Source: Alteromonas confluentis (GTDB lineage: Bacteria; Pseudomonadota; Gammaproteobacteria; Enterobacterales; Alteromonadaceae). Taken from it: a stretch of DNA of 64,000 bases. How positions within the stretch are numbered: the stretch's first letter is position 1; each line of letters begins with the position of its first letter. Position numbers and translations under genes: made by a program. The DNA lies in assembly GCF_001757105.1 (NCBI RefSeq), contig NZ_MDHN01000015.1:124001-188000 (forward strand), given 5' to 3'. Below, one piece after another: positions 37,424 through 46,561 of the stretch. Under the pieces are notes generated by a model, which ran no database searches, was not told the DNA's origin, and worked only from the letters and a program-made list of their open reading frames with translations.

Positions 37424-37588
37424 TGGGATCTCCTTTTATACACCACTAACATCAGTGCCAGAATTGAATGTTTTTTCATCCTTCTGACTACTTTTGTATC
37501 ACAGTCAACACGATAATAAAATGATAAAGTTTACTTTTTATTAACAAATTGTGACGGTTGTATGACATCGTGTGGATTTGCCCAATGA

Positions 37589-37614
37589 AAACGGCCAGTA
37601 AAAACCGGCCGTTT
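37589..37614 (-). terminator. Terminator of pgi
   Basis: An 8-bp stem (37589-37596 with 37607-37614, loop of ten) lies 42 bp past the pgi stop; on the minus strand it ends in TTTTC. Confidence 0.6.
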
Positions 37615-37655
37615 GTCAGATGCACCATGTCTGGTTTAACCCAGCTTAACTTTCC

Positions 37656-39305
37656 TTAAGTTGGTGCATTGGCGTTTCTGAATCGACTAATGAGTTGCTG
37701 GGTTGATGCATCAAACGTATCGCTTTCTACTTCACCCTGGATGCCAGCAAGTACCTGATTACCGAGTACTTTGCCAAGCTCAACGCCCCATTGGTCAAAG
37801 GAGTTCACCTGCCAGATAACGCCCTGGACAAATACCTTATGCTCATACATTGCAACGAGTGCGCCAAGTGTTTGCGGATCGAGCTTTTCGAACAAAATAG
37901 TGTTGCTCGGTTTGTTGCCCGGCATGGTTTTGTGTTGTGCCAGTGCGCTGCGCGCTTCTTCTGAAAGCCCTTTGCCTTCTAAATCGGCGTAACACTCATC
38001 AAAGGTTTTACCCTGCATAAGCGCTTGAGTTTGACCGAAGCAGTTAGACGCTAACATTGCATGATGCGTGTCGTTCTGATTCGGTACATTCAGCGGAAGC
38101 ATAAAGTCTGCGGGGATCACAGAGGTGCCCTGGTGGATGAGCTGGTGGAAGCTGTGCTGGCCATTGGTGCCTTCGCTGCCCCAGATAATCGGGCCAGTTT
38201 GCCAGTCAACAACGTTGCCTTCTAGTGTGACCTGCTTACCATTACTTTCCATATCGAGCTGCTGTACATAAGCAGGCAGGCCGCGCAGGTAATGATAGTA
38301 GGGCAGCAGTACGTGAGATTGGGCATCGAAGAAGTTGCGATACCACACGCCCAGCGTTGCCAGGATCACCGGTAAGTTGCTCTCAAATGGTGCAGTGCAG
38401 AAATGTTTGTCCATTTCGTGTGCACCTTCCAGCAGGCCTTTGAAGTTTTCAAAGCCCAGTGCCAGTGAGATAGGTAAACCGATTGCAGACCACAGTGAAT
38501 AACGACCACCTACCCAATCCCACATTGGGAAGATATTTTCTTCGGCAATACCAAATTCAGTCGCGGCTTTAACATTAGAGGACACCGCCACGAAATGTTT
38601 CGCGATATCTTCTTGCTTACCACCTTCACCTAAAAACCAGGCTTTGGCAGTTAATGTATTTTGCAGGGTTTCCTGCGTCGAGAATGACTTTGAAGACATC
38701 ACGATGAGGGTTTCTTCGTGATCGACACTGGCAAGCACATCGTGAATGTGACAGCCATCAACGTTGGCAACAAAGTGCACTTTCACTGCGTCACACGTAT
38801 ACGGCTTGAGTGCCTCGGTCATGATTTTGGGGCCAAGGAATGAGCCGCCGATGCCAATGGCAACGATTTGCTTAATGACTTTCCCGGTATAACCCTTATG
38901 CTCGCCCGAATGAATAGAGGCTGTGAAGGCTTCAATTTTATCCAACGTTGCCAGAACTTCAGGCATCACATCTTCGCCATCAACCACAACTGGTTTGCCA
39001 CTAAAGTTACGTAAAGCGGTGTGCAACACGGCACGGCCTTCGGTGCTGTTAATTGCTTCACCGCTGAACATTGCTTCGCGGTGTGCTTCTACACCCTGGG
39101 CTTTTGCCAGAGTGAACAGTTCGCCTAGCACTTCATCCGTTACGCGGTTCTTTGAGTAGTCAACGAACAGGCCACAGGCTTCAACCTGCATTTTATCTGC
39201 CCGTGATGGGTCGCTATTAAACCAGTCACGCATGTGCGTGTCGCTGATGCTTTTAGCCAGTCCGGAAAGCTTCTCCCAGGCTGGCTGTTGGGTAAAATCT
39301 GTCAT
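37656..39305 (-). CDS. pgi: Pgi, glucose-6-phosphate isomerase
   Basis: A 549-residue enzyme interconverting glucose-6-phosphate and fructose-6-phosphate. Family signatures are visible: [19 protein letters not shown] (about 148-166), [13 protein letters not shown] (about 202-214), the catalytic Glu/His region [13 protein letters not shown] (about 352-364) and GANGQHSF-type [16 protein letters not shown]. Length is standard. It follows tal on the same strand, separated by a terminator at 39333-39358, so expression is at least partly independent. Together with tal it links glycolysis and the pentose phosphate pathway. Confidence 0.96.
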   Translation of the reverse strand: MTDFTQQPAWEKLSGLAKSISDTHMRDWFNSDPSRADKMQVEACGLFVDYSKNRVTDEVLGELFTLAKAQGVEAHREAMFSGEAINSTEGRAVLHTALRNFSGKPVVVDGEDVMPEVLATLDKIEAFTASIHSGEHKGYTGKVIKQIVAIGIGGSFLGPKIMTEALKPYTCDAVKVHFVANVDGCHIHDVLASVDHEETLIVMSSKSFSTQETLQNTLTAKAWFLGEGGKQEDIAKHFVAVSSNVKAATEFGIAEENIFPMWDWVGGRYSLWSAIGLPISLALGFENFKGLLEGAHEMDKHFCTAPFESNLPVILATLGVWYRNFFDAQSHVLLPYYHYLRGLPAYVQQLDMESNGKQVTLEGNVVDWQTGPIIWGSEGTNGQHSFHQLIHQGTSVIPADFMLPLNVPNQNDTHHAMLASNCFGQTQALMQGKTFDECYADLEGKGLSEEARSALAQHKTMPGNKPSNTILFEKLDPQTLGALVAMYEHKVFVQGVIWQVNSFDQWGVELGKVLGNQVLAGIQGEVESDTFDASTQQLISRFRNANAPT

Positions 39306-39332
39306 CGTATTTCCAATTCCGAATAGTAAAAA

Positions 39333-39358
39333 GGCCTGTTACTCGATTAACAGGCCTC
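39333..39358 (-). terminator. Terminator between tal and pgi
   Basis: A perfect 10-bp stem (39333-39342 with 39349-39358, loop CTCGAT) is followed on the minus strand by TTTTTAC. It lies 9 bp past the tal stop and 28 bp before the pgi start. Confidence 0.85.
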
Positions 39359-39366
39359 TAAGGCAA

Positions 39367-40329
39367 TTACTGACCAAGCTTTTCTTTCAGCATGGTCTCC
39401 AGTTTTTCCTGGTCTGCCGCAAAATTACGGATACCTTCAGCCAGTTTCTGGGTTGCCATGGCGTCTTCGTTCATGTCCCAACGGAAACCTACTTCGTCAA
39501 GTTTCGCGCCTGGTGTAGCGGTTGCACCATTATCTTTCAGTTTCACTGGCAGTTCGTCAGTGTTGTTTTTCAGTTCTTCCAGCAGATTCGGGCTGATAGT
39601 TAAACGGTCACAGCCGGCCAGAGCCTGAATTTCACCGATGTTACGGAAACTCGCACCCATCACCACGGTGCTGTAACCATGCTCTTTATAGTAGTTATAG
39701 ATGCGGGTTACGGAAACTACACCTGGATCTTCGTCTGCAGTGTATTCTTTCTTGTCTGTGTTGGCTTTGTACCAGTCGAGAATACGGCCTACAAACGGGG
39801 AAATCAGATACACACCTGCCTCGGCACAAGCTCGGGCTTGGGCAAAGCTGAACAGCAGTGTCAGGTTACACTGAATGCCTTTTTGCTCAAGAATCTCAGC
39901 GGCCTTGATGCCTTCCCAGGTCGACGCGATTTTGATCAGGATTTTAGATTTGTCGATGCCTTCATCATTGTACAGCTCAACCAGGCGCTCTGCCTTGGCG
40001 ATGGTGGCGTCGGTGTCGAAAGACAAACGCGCATCAACTTCTGTAGAAATGCGACCTGGAATAACACCTGAAATTTCTTTACCAATGGTGACGGCCAGTT
40101 TATCAGACGCATCAGTTAATTGCTGCGCAGGATCTTGAGATTGCAGTTTCGCCCAGGCTACTGCGTCGTCGATATAACCGGCGTACTCTGGAATACCCGC
40201 CGCTTTAAGCAGTAGTGAAGGGTTGGTGGTAGCGTCTACCGGCTCGTATTTTTTGATCGCTTCAATGTCGCCAGTATCGGCAACAACCGTGGTAATTTCG
40301 CGCAGCGCGTCTAATTGATTGCTCATCAT
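39367..40329 (-). CDS. tal: Transaldolase
   Basis: A 320-residue class I transaldolase that transfers dihydroxyacetone units in the pentose phosphate pathway. Signatures include [16 protein letters not shown] (about 25-40) and the Schiff-base lysine in [18 protein letters not shown] (about 130-147). Length matches TalB-type enzymes. Start: the frame opens with two Met codons; either gives essentially the same protein. It diverges from yaaA across about 340 bp. tal and yaaA near the thr operon recall the E. coli order. Confidence 0.95.
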   Translation of the reverse strand: MMSNQLDALREITTVVADTGDIEAIKKYEPVDATTNPSLLLKAAGIPEYAGYIDDAVAWAKLQSQDPAQQLTDASDKLAVTIGKEISGVIPGRISTEVDARLSFDTDATIAKAERLVELYNDEGIDKSKILIKIASTWEGIKAAEILEQKGIQCNLTLLFSFAQARACAEAGVYLISPFVGRILDWYKANTDKKEYTADEDPGVVSVTRIYNYYKEHGYSTVVMGASFRNIGEIQALAGCDRLTISPNLLEELKNNTDELPVKLKDNGATATPGAKLDEVGFRWDMNEDAMATQKLAEGIRNFAADQEKLETMLKEKLGQ

Positions 40330-40666
40330 TGCTCTCTGAATAGGTGTTTTAAATAAAACGAACAGCCGGCTGCGTTGTGCAAACCCGCTGGTAGAATTCT
40401 GGGGTTGTGAATAACTAAATCAACCCTAATGTAGAGTTTGTATGTCCGGGAGATTAAACCAGATCGAATTTAGTAAATTTATAACAGACTGGCGCTATAA
40501 ATAACACCGTAATGGGTGAAAATGTACGGCTAAAACGAAGAATGGTAATCACGTTAATGCAGTAAACCTGTTCACCGATGGGGCCGTATTTTGTGGTAAC
40601 CTTTATGGCATGCCTAACCGGTGGCAATACAGCGGTGCGGACGAATTGAATTAAAGAGGAATTAGA
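40330..40666. other. 337-bp promoter region of tal and yaaA
   Basis: No gene is visible. The region holds the divergent promoters of tal and yaaA. I see no strong palindrome or riboswitch-like structure beyond a short CAGCCGGCTG at about 40357-40371. Confidence 0.55.
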
Positions 40667-41443
40667 ATGTTAGTAGTGGTATCACCGGCGAAAAATCTCG
40701 ACTTCGAATCGCCGGTTCCGGTTACAACCTATACGCAGCCAGAGATGTTGTCTTCGGCAGAAAAACTAGCCGAAACCTGTAAGAAATTAACACCGGCTGA
40801 TTTGTCTTCACTTATGAAGATCAGTGACAAACTGGCGACGCTGAATGCAAACCGCTTCGATTCTTTCAGCACGCCGTTCACTAAGGACAATGCGCGACAA
40901 GCGCTTTATGCGTTCAACGGCGATGTATACACCGGGCTAGATGCTTACTCTTTAAAAGATAAAGACGTGGAATATGCGCAAGATCATCTGCGTATTTTGT
41001 CTGGGCTTTACGGCTTGCTGAAACCGCTGGATTTAATGCAGCCATACCGGTTGGAAATGGGTACAAAGATGGAAAATCCCAAAGGTAAAAACCTCTATGA
41101 ATACTGGGGTTCAGACATTACCACTGCATTGAATAAAGCCCTTGAAGCGCAAGGTGACAATGTGCTGGTAAATTTAGCATCCAACGAGTATTTTAAGTCG
41201 GTGAAGGCAAAATCCTTAGACGGCATGATTGTTACGCCGCATTTCAAAGATTTAAAGAACGGTCAGTATAAGATCATCAGTTTCTTCGCCAAGAAAGCCC
41301 GTGGTCTCATGGCGCGCTACATCCTTGAAAATCAGGTTGAGGATGTCGCAGGTCTGAAAGCGTTTAATGTGGCAGGGTACTACTTTTCCGAAGAACAAAG
41401 CAGCGATACGGATTTAGTTTTTCTTCGCGATGAAGCCGAATAG
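40667..41443 (+). CDS. yaaA: YaaA, peroxide-stress protein
   Basis: A 258-residue DUF328/YaaA protein, which lowers free iron and so protects DNA during hydrogen peroxide stress. The N-terminus [18 protein letters not shown] and [13 protein letters not shown] (about 84-96), [21 protein letters not shown] (about 107-127) and the C-terminal [21 protein letters not shown] are family hallmarks. GAGG precedes the ATG. In related genomes it is under OxyR, which I cannot see here. Confidence 0.95.
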   Translation: MLVVVSPAKNLDFESPVPVTTYTQPEMLSSAEKLAETCKKLTPADLSSLMKISDKLATLNANRFDSFSTPFTKDNARQALYAFNGDVYTGLDAYSLKDKDVEYAQDHLRILSGLYGLLKPLDLMQPYRLEMGTKMENPKGKNLYEYWGSDITTALNKALEAQGDNVLVNLASNEYFKSVKAKSLDGMIVTPHFKDLKNGQYKIISFFAKKARGLMARYILENQVEDVAGLKAFNVAGYYFSEEQSSDTDLVFLRDEAE

Positions 41444-41508
41444 GCTTCATCAATACGCTTCAGGTTAGCTGTAAATTCGTTTTTGATATCATATCTGTCA
41501 TCAGTCGA

Positions 41509-42063
41509 TTAGCTAACCTCATCAATACGTTTCAATTTGTCCGGCAGTGCCTTTTTCAGATAGCGATAACGCCATCCAGCACCTAGCACCACTACAGCAT
41601 TCGCGAGCAGTTGGGTAAGCCACAGTGTCCAGGTGGCATAAAGCGTGATATTGATGATTGCCAGAAGCAATAATCCCAGCCACATCACAGCACAGGCAAT
41701 AAAGCTGACTTTCCAGTAATGAACTTGCTTATGCAGCGCGTTTTTTTCAAAGTTCAGCATGCTGTTAACATCTGCCGTTTGCATCGTCCATTGTTTGTGG
41801 CGCAGGCGGAACGACCATACTGTAAAAGCTAGCGGAACCGGCAGTAAACAGGCAATTAAAATAAATTGGCCGGTACTTTGTACGTCAAATATCAGGGTAT
41901 ACAGAACGAATAGTGTCACTGTCACAGCGCCGGCAACATCGGCAAACGCTTTCCACTTCATTTTTTGTCTGGCACGGCGGGTTCTTTGAATCAACGCCTC
42001 GGTATCAACCTTGGGCGTGTTCGCTTTAAATGCCTGCTGCCATTGTTCAATTTGCGGGTCCAT
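41509..42063 (-). CDS. Four-helix membrane protein, probable anti-sigma factor
   Basis: A 184-residue protein with a charged N-terminal segment (about 1-40: RRARQKMKWK) followed by hydrophobic segments near 43-60, 68-88, 118-138 and 143-165. It is the third gene of an operon, 3 bp after a sigma factor, the usual place of a membrane anti-sigma factor. The N-terminal segment is long enough to bind the sigma factor. I see no HxxxCxxC zinc motif. The role is inferred from position. Confidence 0.6.
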   Translation of the reverse strand: MDPQIEQWQQAFKANTPKVDTEALIQRTRRARQKMKWKAFADVAGAVTVTLFVLYTLIFDVQSTGQFILIACLLPVPLAFTVWSFRLRHKQWTMQTADVNSMLNFEKNALHKQVHYWKVSFIACAVMWLGLLLLAIINITLYATWTLWLTQLLANAVVVLGAGWRYRYLKKALPDKLKRIDEVS

Positions 42064-42066
42064 TTA

Positions 42067-42570
42067 TCAGCTCCTGTTCATCAGCTTTGCTAGTTGCTGC
42101 TTAGCTCTGCTGGCGCGCTGCGCTACGGCATCTTCGCTGAGCCCTAGTGTTGTGGCAATTTCAGGGAACGAGAAGCCTTCAAGCTGCAGTGCAATAACCT
42201 GGCGATAATTGATTTTCAGTTTGTGAAGTCCACTCATGAGATCCAAAACCTGTTCATGGCTATTGGCTGGCGTAGAAAAAGTGTCAGACGATTCATCATA
42301 TTCCTTACTCGTTGCATGCCTGCGCTGTTCCTTAATGACATGGTCGACGGCCCGGTTGTGAGCAATTCTTGCGATGTAGGTTTTCAGAGTGGATTCTTCC
42401 CGAAACTGATTTTTGCTACCTTCGGTGCTATCCAGCGCCCGCCATACCAACAGAGAGATATCTTGAATAAGATCTTCTTGTAATGCCGTGTCTTTCTCGT
42501 AAGTTGCCGCGACCCGCGCAATTAGTAGTGCGAAGTCTCTCAGCAGGCGTGTGATATCGGGCGCTTTCAA
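42067..42570 (-). CDS. ECF-type RNA polymerase sigma factor
   Basis: A 167-residue sigma-70-family protein. Region 2 is at about 10-85 (EDLIQDISLLVWRAL; FREESTLKTYIARIAHNRAVDHV), and region 4 at about 110-165 with the helix-turn-helix FSFPEIATTLGLSEDAVAQRASRAKQQL. The start is a TTG at 42570; no ATG or GTG fits and no ribosome-binding site is visible, so translation probably depends on coupling with the upstream gene, 6 bp before. Likely controls its own operon. The promoter set it recognises is unknown. Confidence 0.88.
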   Translation of the reverse strand: MKAPDITRLLRDFALLIARVAATYEKDTALQEDLIQDISLLVWRALDSTEGSKNQFREESTLKTYIARIAHNRAVDHVIKEQRRHATSKEYDESSDTFSTPANSHEQVLDLMSGLHKLKINYRQVIALQLEGFSFPEIATTLGLSEDAVAQRASRAKQQLAKLMNRS

Positions 42571-42576
42571 GGTTTA

Positions 42577-43305
42577 TTACTTACTAAGTGCTAAGAGGTG
42601 CGTGTATCCAGCGTATAGAGCGCAACTCATCAGCGGGCCGAAAATGATGACAGAAAGGATAATGTACGGCGCGGCAAACAAGATAAGCGCATAGCCAATA
42701 CCGATGATCAGTAGTGGTTTCCATGCCTTGGTGAAAAAGTGAATGCTTTCTGAAATAGCTTTCATAACACGCTGATTTTCCAATAGTATCCTTGCAGGTG
42801 CAAAAGATAACAGTAGCATCAGAGGCATTGCGGAAGCAAATACGAGTCCGAGTTGCCAACGTGCAACCTCGGTTTGTTTCATGTGCAGTAAGAGATCTAT
42901 AGCATCAGGCCCAATCACTAACATGGCTACGCCAAATTGCATGGCTGCCATAGCAATACCCGTTAAGCCAAATAACGCTACAGATGACCAGTTGCCGGAA
43001 GAGAACGCCGATTTAAAAGAGAACTGCCCCGTGAGATTGATATGATGCAGAAGTGGCCAAAGTAAGGCTACGGCCGCTGCTCCAAACCATTTCGACGTGA
43101 TGATACTGTATGGAGCCGGTAGCAACTGGATGAACCCGCTAAGCAGCATGGGTAACATCGCGAAGAGGATAATTTTTACTGGTGATTTACGTAGCAGCGC
43201 AAAGCCCTCTTTTAACCATTGCCAACCGGTAGCATAAGTAAACGCGGCCTTGGCTTTATTGCCGGAAGTCATTGCGGATTGCTGTTGCATTACGGAAGTT
43301 GTCAT
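42577..43305 (-). CDS. BPSS1780-family membrane protein
   Basis: A 242-residue membrane protein with a cytoplasmic N-terminus (about 1-40, WQWLKEGFALLRKSP) and about six hydrophobic segments. It matches the BPSS1780/DUF2189-like membrane family of unknown function. It is first in a tight three-gene operon with the sigma factor and the putative anti-sigma protein, so it may belong to the regulated envelope response or help sense the signal. The start ATG is at 43305, after a region of about 260 bp that should hold the promoter. Confidence 0.7.
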   Translation of the reverse strand: MTTSVMQQQSAMTSGNKAKAAFTYATGWQWLKEGFALLRKSPVKIILFAMLPMLLSGFIQLLPAPYSIITSKWFGAAAVALLWPLLHHINLTGQFSFKSAFSSGNWSSVALFGLTGIAMAAMQFGVAMLVIGPDAIDLLLHMKQTEVARWQLGLVFASAMPLMLLLSFAPARILLENQRVMKAISESIHFFTKAWKPLLIIGIGYALILFAAPYIILSVIIFGPLMSCALYAGYTHLLALSK

Positions 43306-43572
43306 GGGTAATCCCTCATTAAAGTTACATTCCTTGTCAGATACACACTGCCTCTAACAAGCTTTATGTTTTCGATATCCCCATAGACGATGACGCTTCA
43401 ATAATCCTGACAAATTTTTTAAATTTTTTTTCCTGGGGGCTATTTTTATCGAAAATAAAACCTGCTACCCAGAGTGGTGAATTGCGGTGATAACCTGTAA
43501 TGGCTTATGCTAAGTACAGTCAATGCAGCCTCAGCAAGGGGCAGTTCAACAGACCCATCAGGAGAAATGGCA

Positions 43573-44205
43573 ATGTATACACTTTATGGATTTCCGCGCA
43601 CTCGCTCAGTGCGTGTGGCTTGGGCACTGGAAGAGTTGGGTTTACCCTACGAATACAAATTGATAAATCTCAGAAAAGGCGAGCACAAAAGTGTGGATTT
43701 TCTGGCGTTAAACCCTGCCGGGAAAATTCCAACTCTGCTAACCGAAAACGGGCCAATGAGTGAGTCAGCCGCTACCGTTACCTGGTTGATGGACAAGCAC
43801 GGCTACCAGGAGTTTATGCCGACACTGGGCAGTACCCAGCGCATGCTCTATGAACAGGCGATGATGTTTCTGGTGGCAGAACTCGAGCAACCTCTTTGGA
43901 ATATGGCAAAACACGATTTTGCTTTACCGGAACAATACCGCATCGAGAAAATGCAGGACGTGGCAAAATTTGAATTCTCAGTGGCACTGAAAACCTTTGC
44001 CGAGTTGTTGGGCGATCAGGGCTACCTGACCGGTCATATGTTTACCGGTGTTGATATTGTCGCGGGTCATATTCTCTCTTGGGCCAAGGGCAACAAGCTC
44101 GACCTCACTTACGATAACGTGAAAGCCTACGCTGAACGCGTGCTGGGCAGACCATCATATGAAGCTGCCTGGAAAAATGAGACCAGCTATCTTCCCGTTG
44201 AATAA
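43573..44205 (+). CDS. Glutathione S-transferase family protein
   Basis: A 210-residue GST. The thioredoxin-like N-domain begins MYTLYGFPRTRSVRVAWAL (about 1-19), with the cis-Pro and Ser of PAGKIPTLL...MSESAA (about 51-66); a helical C-domain follows. The start is set at the third ATG (43573), eight bases after AGGAG; earlier in-frame starts add a non-family leader. It stands alone. Substrate is not evident. It likely acts in detoxification in the cytoplasm. Confidence 0.85.
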   Translation: MYTLYGFPRTRSVRVAWALEELGLPYEYKLINLRKGEHKSVDFLALNPAGKIPTLLTENGPMSESAATVTWLMDKHGYQEFMPTLGSTQRMLYEQAMMFLVAELEQPLWNMAKHDFALPEQYRIEKMQDVAKFEFSVALKTFAELLGDQGYLTGHMFTGVDIVAGHILSWAKGNKLDLTYDNVKAYAERVLGRPSYEAAWKNETSYLPVE

Positions 44206-44582
44206 CCACATAGCATGAAGCGCTGATTGACAAGCTTGGTCTGCAGAATATTTTTAATGCAGGCCGAGTGCTTCGACACGTTTAGTCCTTTCCGATACCT
44301 TCCCTGACTTTTCTCTAATCGCTGAATGGTGCGTTTTTACGCCGTTTTTTGCCGCGCAATAGCGTTCAAACTCTGTCTACAAATAACCATCCGCGAAATA
44401 ATCAATAGGTGATTACCTCTATCAATTTGAACAAATCGGATAAAGCGACGGGAATCATGAACATGTCTAGGTATTAATAATTGTTAATGAAAATTTTAAG
44501 GTCATTTAAGTGAATGAATAAACTTTATGGTCCAGATTACGTTAAAAGATTGTTAATTTTGTTTTACCAGACGGAGAGATTC
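44206..44582. other. 377-bp intergenic region before the CHRD lipoprotein
   Basis: No gene is supported. An in-frame extension of the CHRD gene back to 44514 lacks a ribosome-binding site and precedes the true signal peptide. The last 120 bp are AT-rich (for example 44470-44510) and probably contain the promoter. Confidence 0.55.
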
Positions 44583-46493
44583 ATGAAATTATACAAGCTA
44601 GCGATCATGGGCAGCGCAGTGATGCTATCAGCATGCGGCAGCGACAATGATGACGATCCTATCGAAACACCTGTAGAGCCAACCTTCACGGCTACCACCA
44701 CATACAATATCGATTTAAACGGCATGCAGTCGGTACCAATGACAGGCTCGATGCAAATGGCGACAGCGACCGTGGAGGTCGATGAAAACCTCATGCAAAT
44801 TCGTGCTTCTGTAGATATCAGTGGTGTGGATGGGGTGACGGCTGTGCACATTCACGATGGCGATATTGGGATGAATGGCGATGTGGCTTTTGGTTTTGAA
44901 ATGGATGGCGACGACGCTTACACCCTTGCAGAAACCGACGTTACCAGCGAACTAATCGAAGATCTGGCAGACGGCGACTGGTACATCAATGTTCACACAG
45001 AAACCTTTGAAAACGGAGAAGTCCGCGGTCAAATCATATCAGATGATATGGCCATCGTTACCTTCAAAATGAGTGGAAAACAGGAGGTACCAGCGGTATC
45101 TACCATGGCCGACGGTTACGTTTATGCCCTGGTTTCAACCACCACCTACGACCTTGATCTGGTCGTTTATACCGAAGATTTAGATGATGCCAGCGCTGCG
45201 CACATTCATACGGGACGCATTGGTACCAATGGGGACGTCTTAGTTGCCCTTGAACAGTCAATGGATGACATGACAATGTGGATGACGCCCGAAGGCACCA
45301 TGATTGACGAAGACATCCTCGCGGTGCTGGTATCCGGCGGGCATTATGTCAACGTACATTCTCCTGACTTCCCAAGTGGTGAAATTCGCGGGCAAATCCT
45401 GACAGACAATTATGCTTTAGCGACATTTGCCTTATCTGGCGCGCAGGAAGTACCCGCTGTAATGACCGACGCCTTCGGCAGTGGCTATGCGTTGGTTAAC
45501 ACCGATGATTACGGCTTAGAACTCAAAGTCGTTACCGAAGGTGTAGACGATGCCACCATGGCACACATTCACACCGGTCGGGTGGGTATGAATGGTGACG
45601 TGCTGGTCGCGCTTGAGCAATCGGGTAGTGATGCCGGTACCTGGATGACGCCAGAAAATGCCATGATCGACGAAGAGACTTTTAACGTGCTGGCTTCCGG
45701 CGGTCATTATGTAAATGTTCACACCAACGATAATGCGGGTGGTGAGCTTCGCGGGCAGATCCTTACTGATGATTATGTTATCGCGACCTTCATGTTAGAT
45801 GGCGAGCAAGAAGTGCCCGTGGTCGACACCATGGCAATGGGTCACGGCTATGCACTTGTGAATACATCAACCTACGCGCTGGAGCTGGTTGTCGATACAG
45901 AAGGCGTGGATGACGCAACAGGTGCACATATTCACACAGGTAACATTGGCATGAATGGCGACGTACTTGTGGCGCTAGAGCAGTCTGCCGATGATATGGG
46001 CATGTGGATGACGCCTGCTGAAACCATGATTGATGCGGATATCCTGGCGGTATTGGCTTCAGGCGGACACTACGTGAACGTGCATACGCCAGCAAACATG
46101 GGCGGTGAAATCCGCGGCCAAATCCTGACGCCGGAATACACCCTGGTAACCTTCCCATTAACCGGTGACCAACAAGTTCCTGCGGTAACGACTACAGCAA
46201 CGGGCAATGGCTATGCGCTGGTGAACAGCATGACCTATGACCTGAGCCTGGTGGCCCATACCGAAGGTGTGGACGATGCCACCATGGCACACATTCATAC
46301 CGGTGCTGCGGGAGAAAATGGCGATGTGCTGGTGGGTCTGGAACAGTCCATGGATGATATGGGTATGTGGATGACACCAGCAAATACCATGATCGATATG
46401 GATATTTACAATGTGCTGATTTCGGGTGGCCACTATGTGAACGTGCATACGTCAGCCAATCCTGACGGCGAGCTGCGCGGTCAGATTGAATAA
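44583..46493 (+). CDS. Lipoprotein of five tandem CHRD domains
   Basis: A 636-residue lipoprotein: signal peptide with lipobox MLSAC (Cys18), a short acidic linker (GSDNDDD), then five CHRD-type domains. Each has a core like AHIHTGRIGTNGDVLVALEQS, a WMTPE segment, and GGHYVNVHS followed by GEIRGQIL. Repeats 2-5 recur at exactly 363 nt (121 residues); repeat 1 is diverged. The start is the ATG preceded by GGAGAG. CHRD domains occur in chordin and in bacterial surface proteins; their role in bacteria is unknown. It is likely exported and lipid-anchored, rich in Asp and Met. Confidence 0.85.
   Translation: MKLYKLAIMGSAVMLSACGSDNDDDPIETPVEPTFTATTTYNIDLNGMQSVPMTGSMQMATATVEVDENLMQIRASVDISGVDGVTAVHIHDGDIGMNGDVAFGFEMDGDDAYTLAETDVTSELIEDLADGDWYINVHTETFENGEVRGQIISDDMAIVTFKMSGKQEVPAVSTMADGYVYALVSTTTYDLDLVVYTEDLDDASAAHIHTGRIGTNGDVLVALEQSMDDMTMWMTPEGTMIDEDILAVLVSGGHYVNVHSPDFPSGEIRGQILTDNYALATFALSGAQEVPAVMTDAFGSGYALVNTDDYGLELKVVTEGVDDATMAHIHTGRVGMNGDVLVALEQSGSDAGTWMTPENAMIDEETFNVLASGGHYVNVHTNDNAGGELRGQILTDDYVIATFMLDGEQEVPVVDTMAMGHGYALVNTSTYALELVVDTEGVDDATGAHIHTGNIGMNGDVLVALEQSADDMGMWMTPAETMIDADILAVLASGGHYVNVHTPANMGGEIRGQILTPEYTLVTFPLTGDQQVPAVTTTATGNGYALVNSMTYDLSLVAHTEGVDDATMAHIHTGAAGENGDVLVGLEQSMDDMGMWMTPANTMIDMDIYNVLISGGHYVNVHTSANPDGELRGQIE
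45060..46493 (+). repeat. Four in-phase 363-nt CHRD repeats
   Basis: The Thr-Phe codon pair that opens each unit lies at 45060, 45423, 45786 and 46149, a period of exactly 363 nt with no indels. Motifs (HIHTG, NGDVLV, LEQS, WMTP, GGHYVNVH, GQI) fall at the same offsets. The more diverged first unit precedes them at about 44700-45059. Confidence 0.9.
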
Positions 46494-46517
46494 TTGGATC
46501 TGACAAACAACTTACCT

Positions 46518-46543
46518 AGGCCTGCGATTATGCAGGCCTTTTT
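46518..46543 (+). terminator. Terminator of the CHRD gene
   Basis: An 8-bp stem (46518-46525 with 46532-46539, loop GATTAT) is followed by T5. It lies 25 bp after the CHRD stop. Confidence 0.75.
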
Positions 46544-46561
46544 CCATTCCGGCCTATATGA

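Noticed and set aside
44514-44582. N-terminal extension of the CHRD gene
   Set aside because: It would place a hydrophilic leader before the lipoprotein signal peptide, and the ATG at 44583 has its own GGAG site.
45790-46506. Long minus-strand frames antisense to the CHRD repeats
   Set aside because: They recur with the repeat period and have His/Pro/Arg-rich products, as expected for mirror frames of a repetitive gene.
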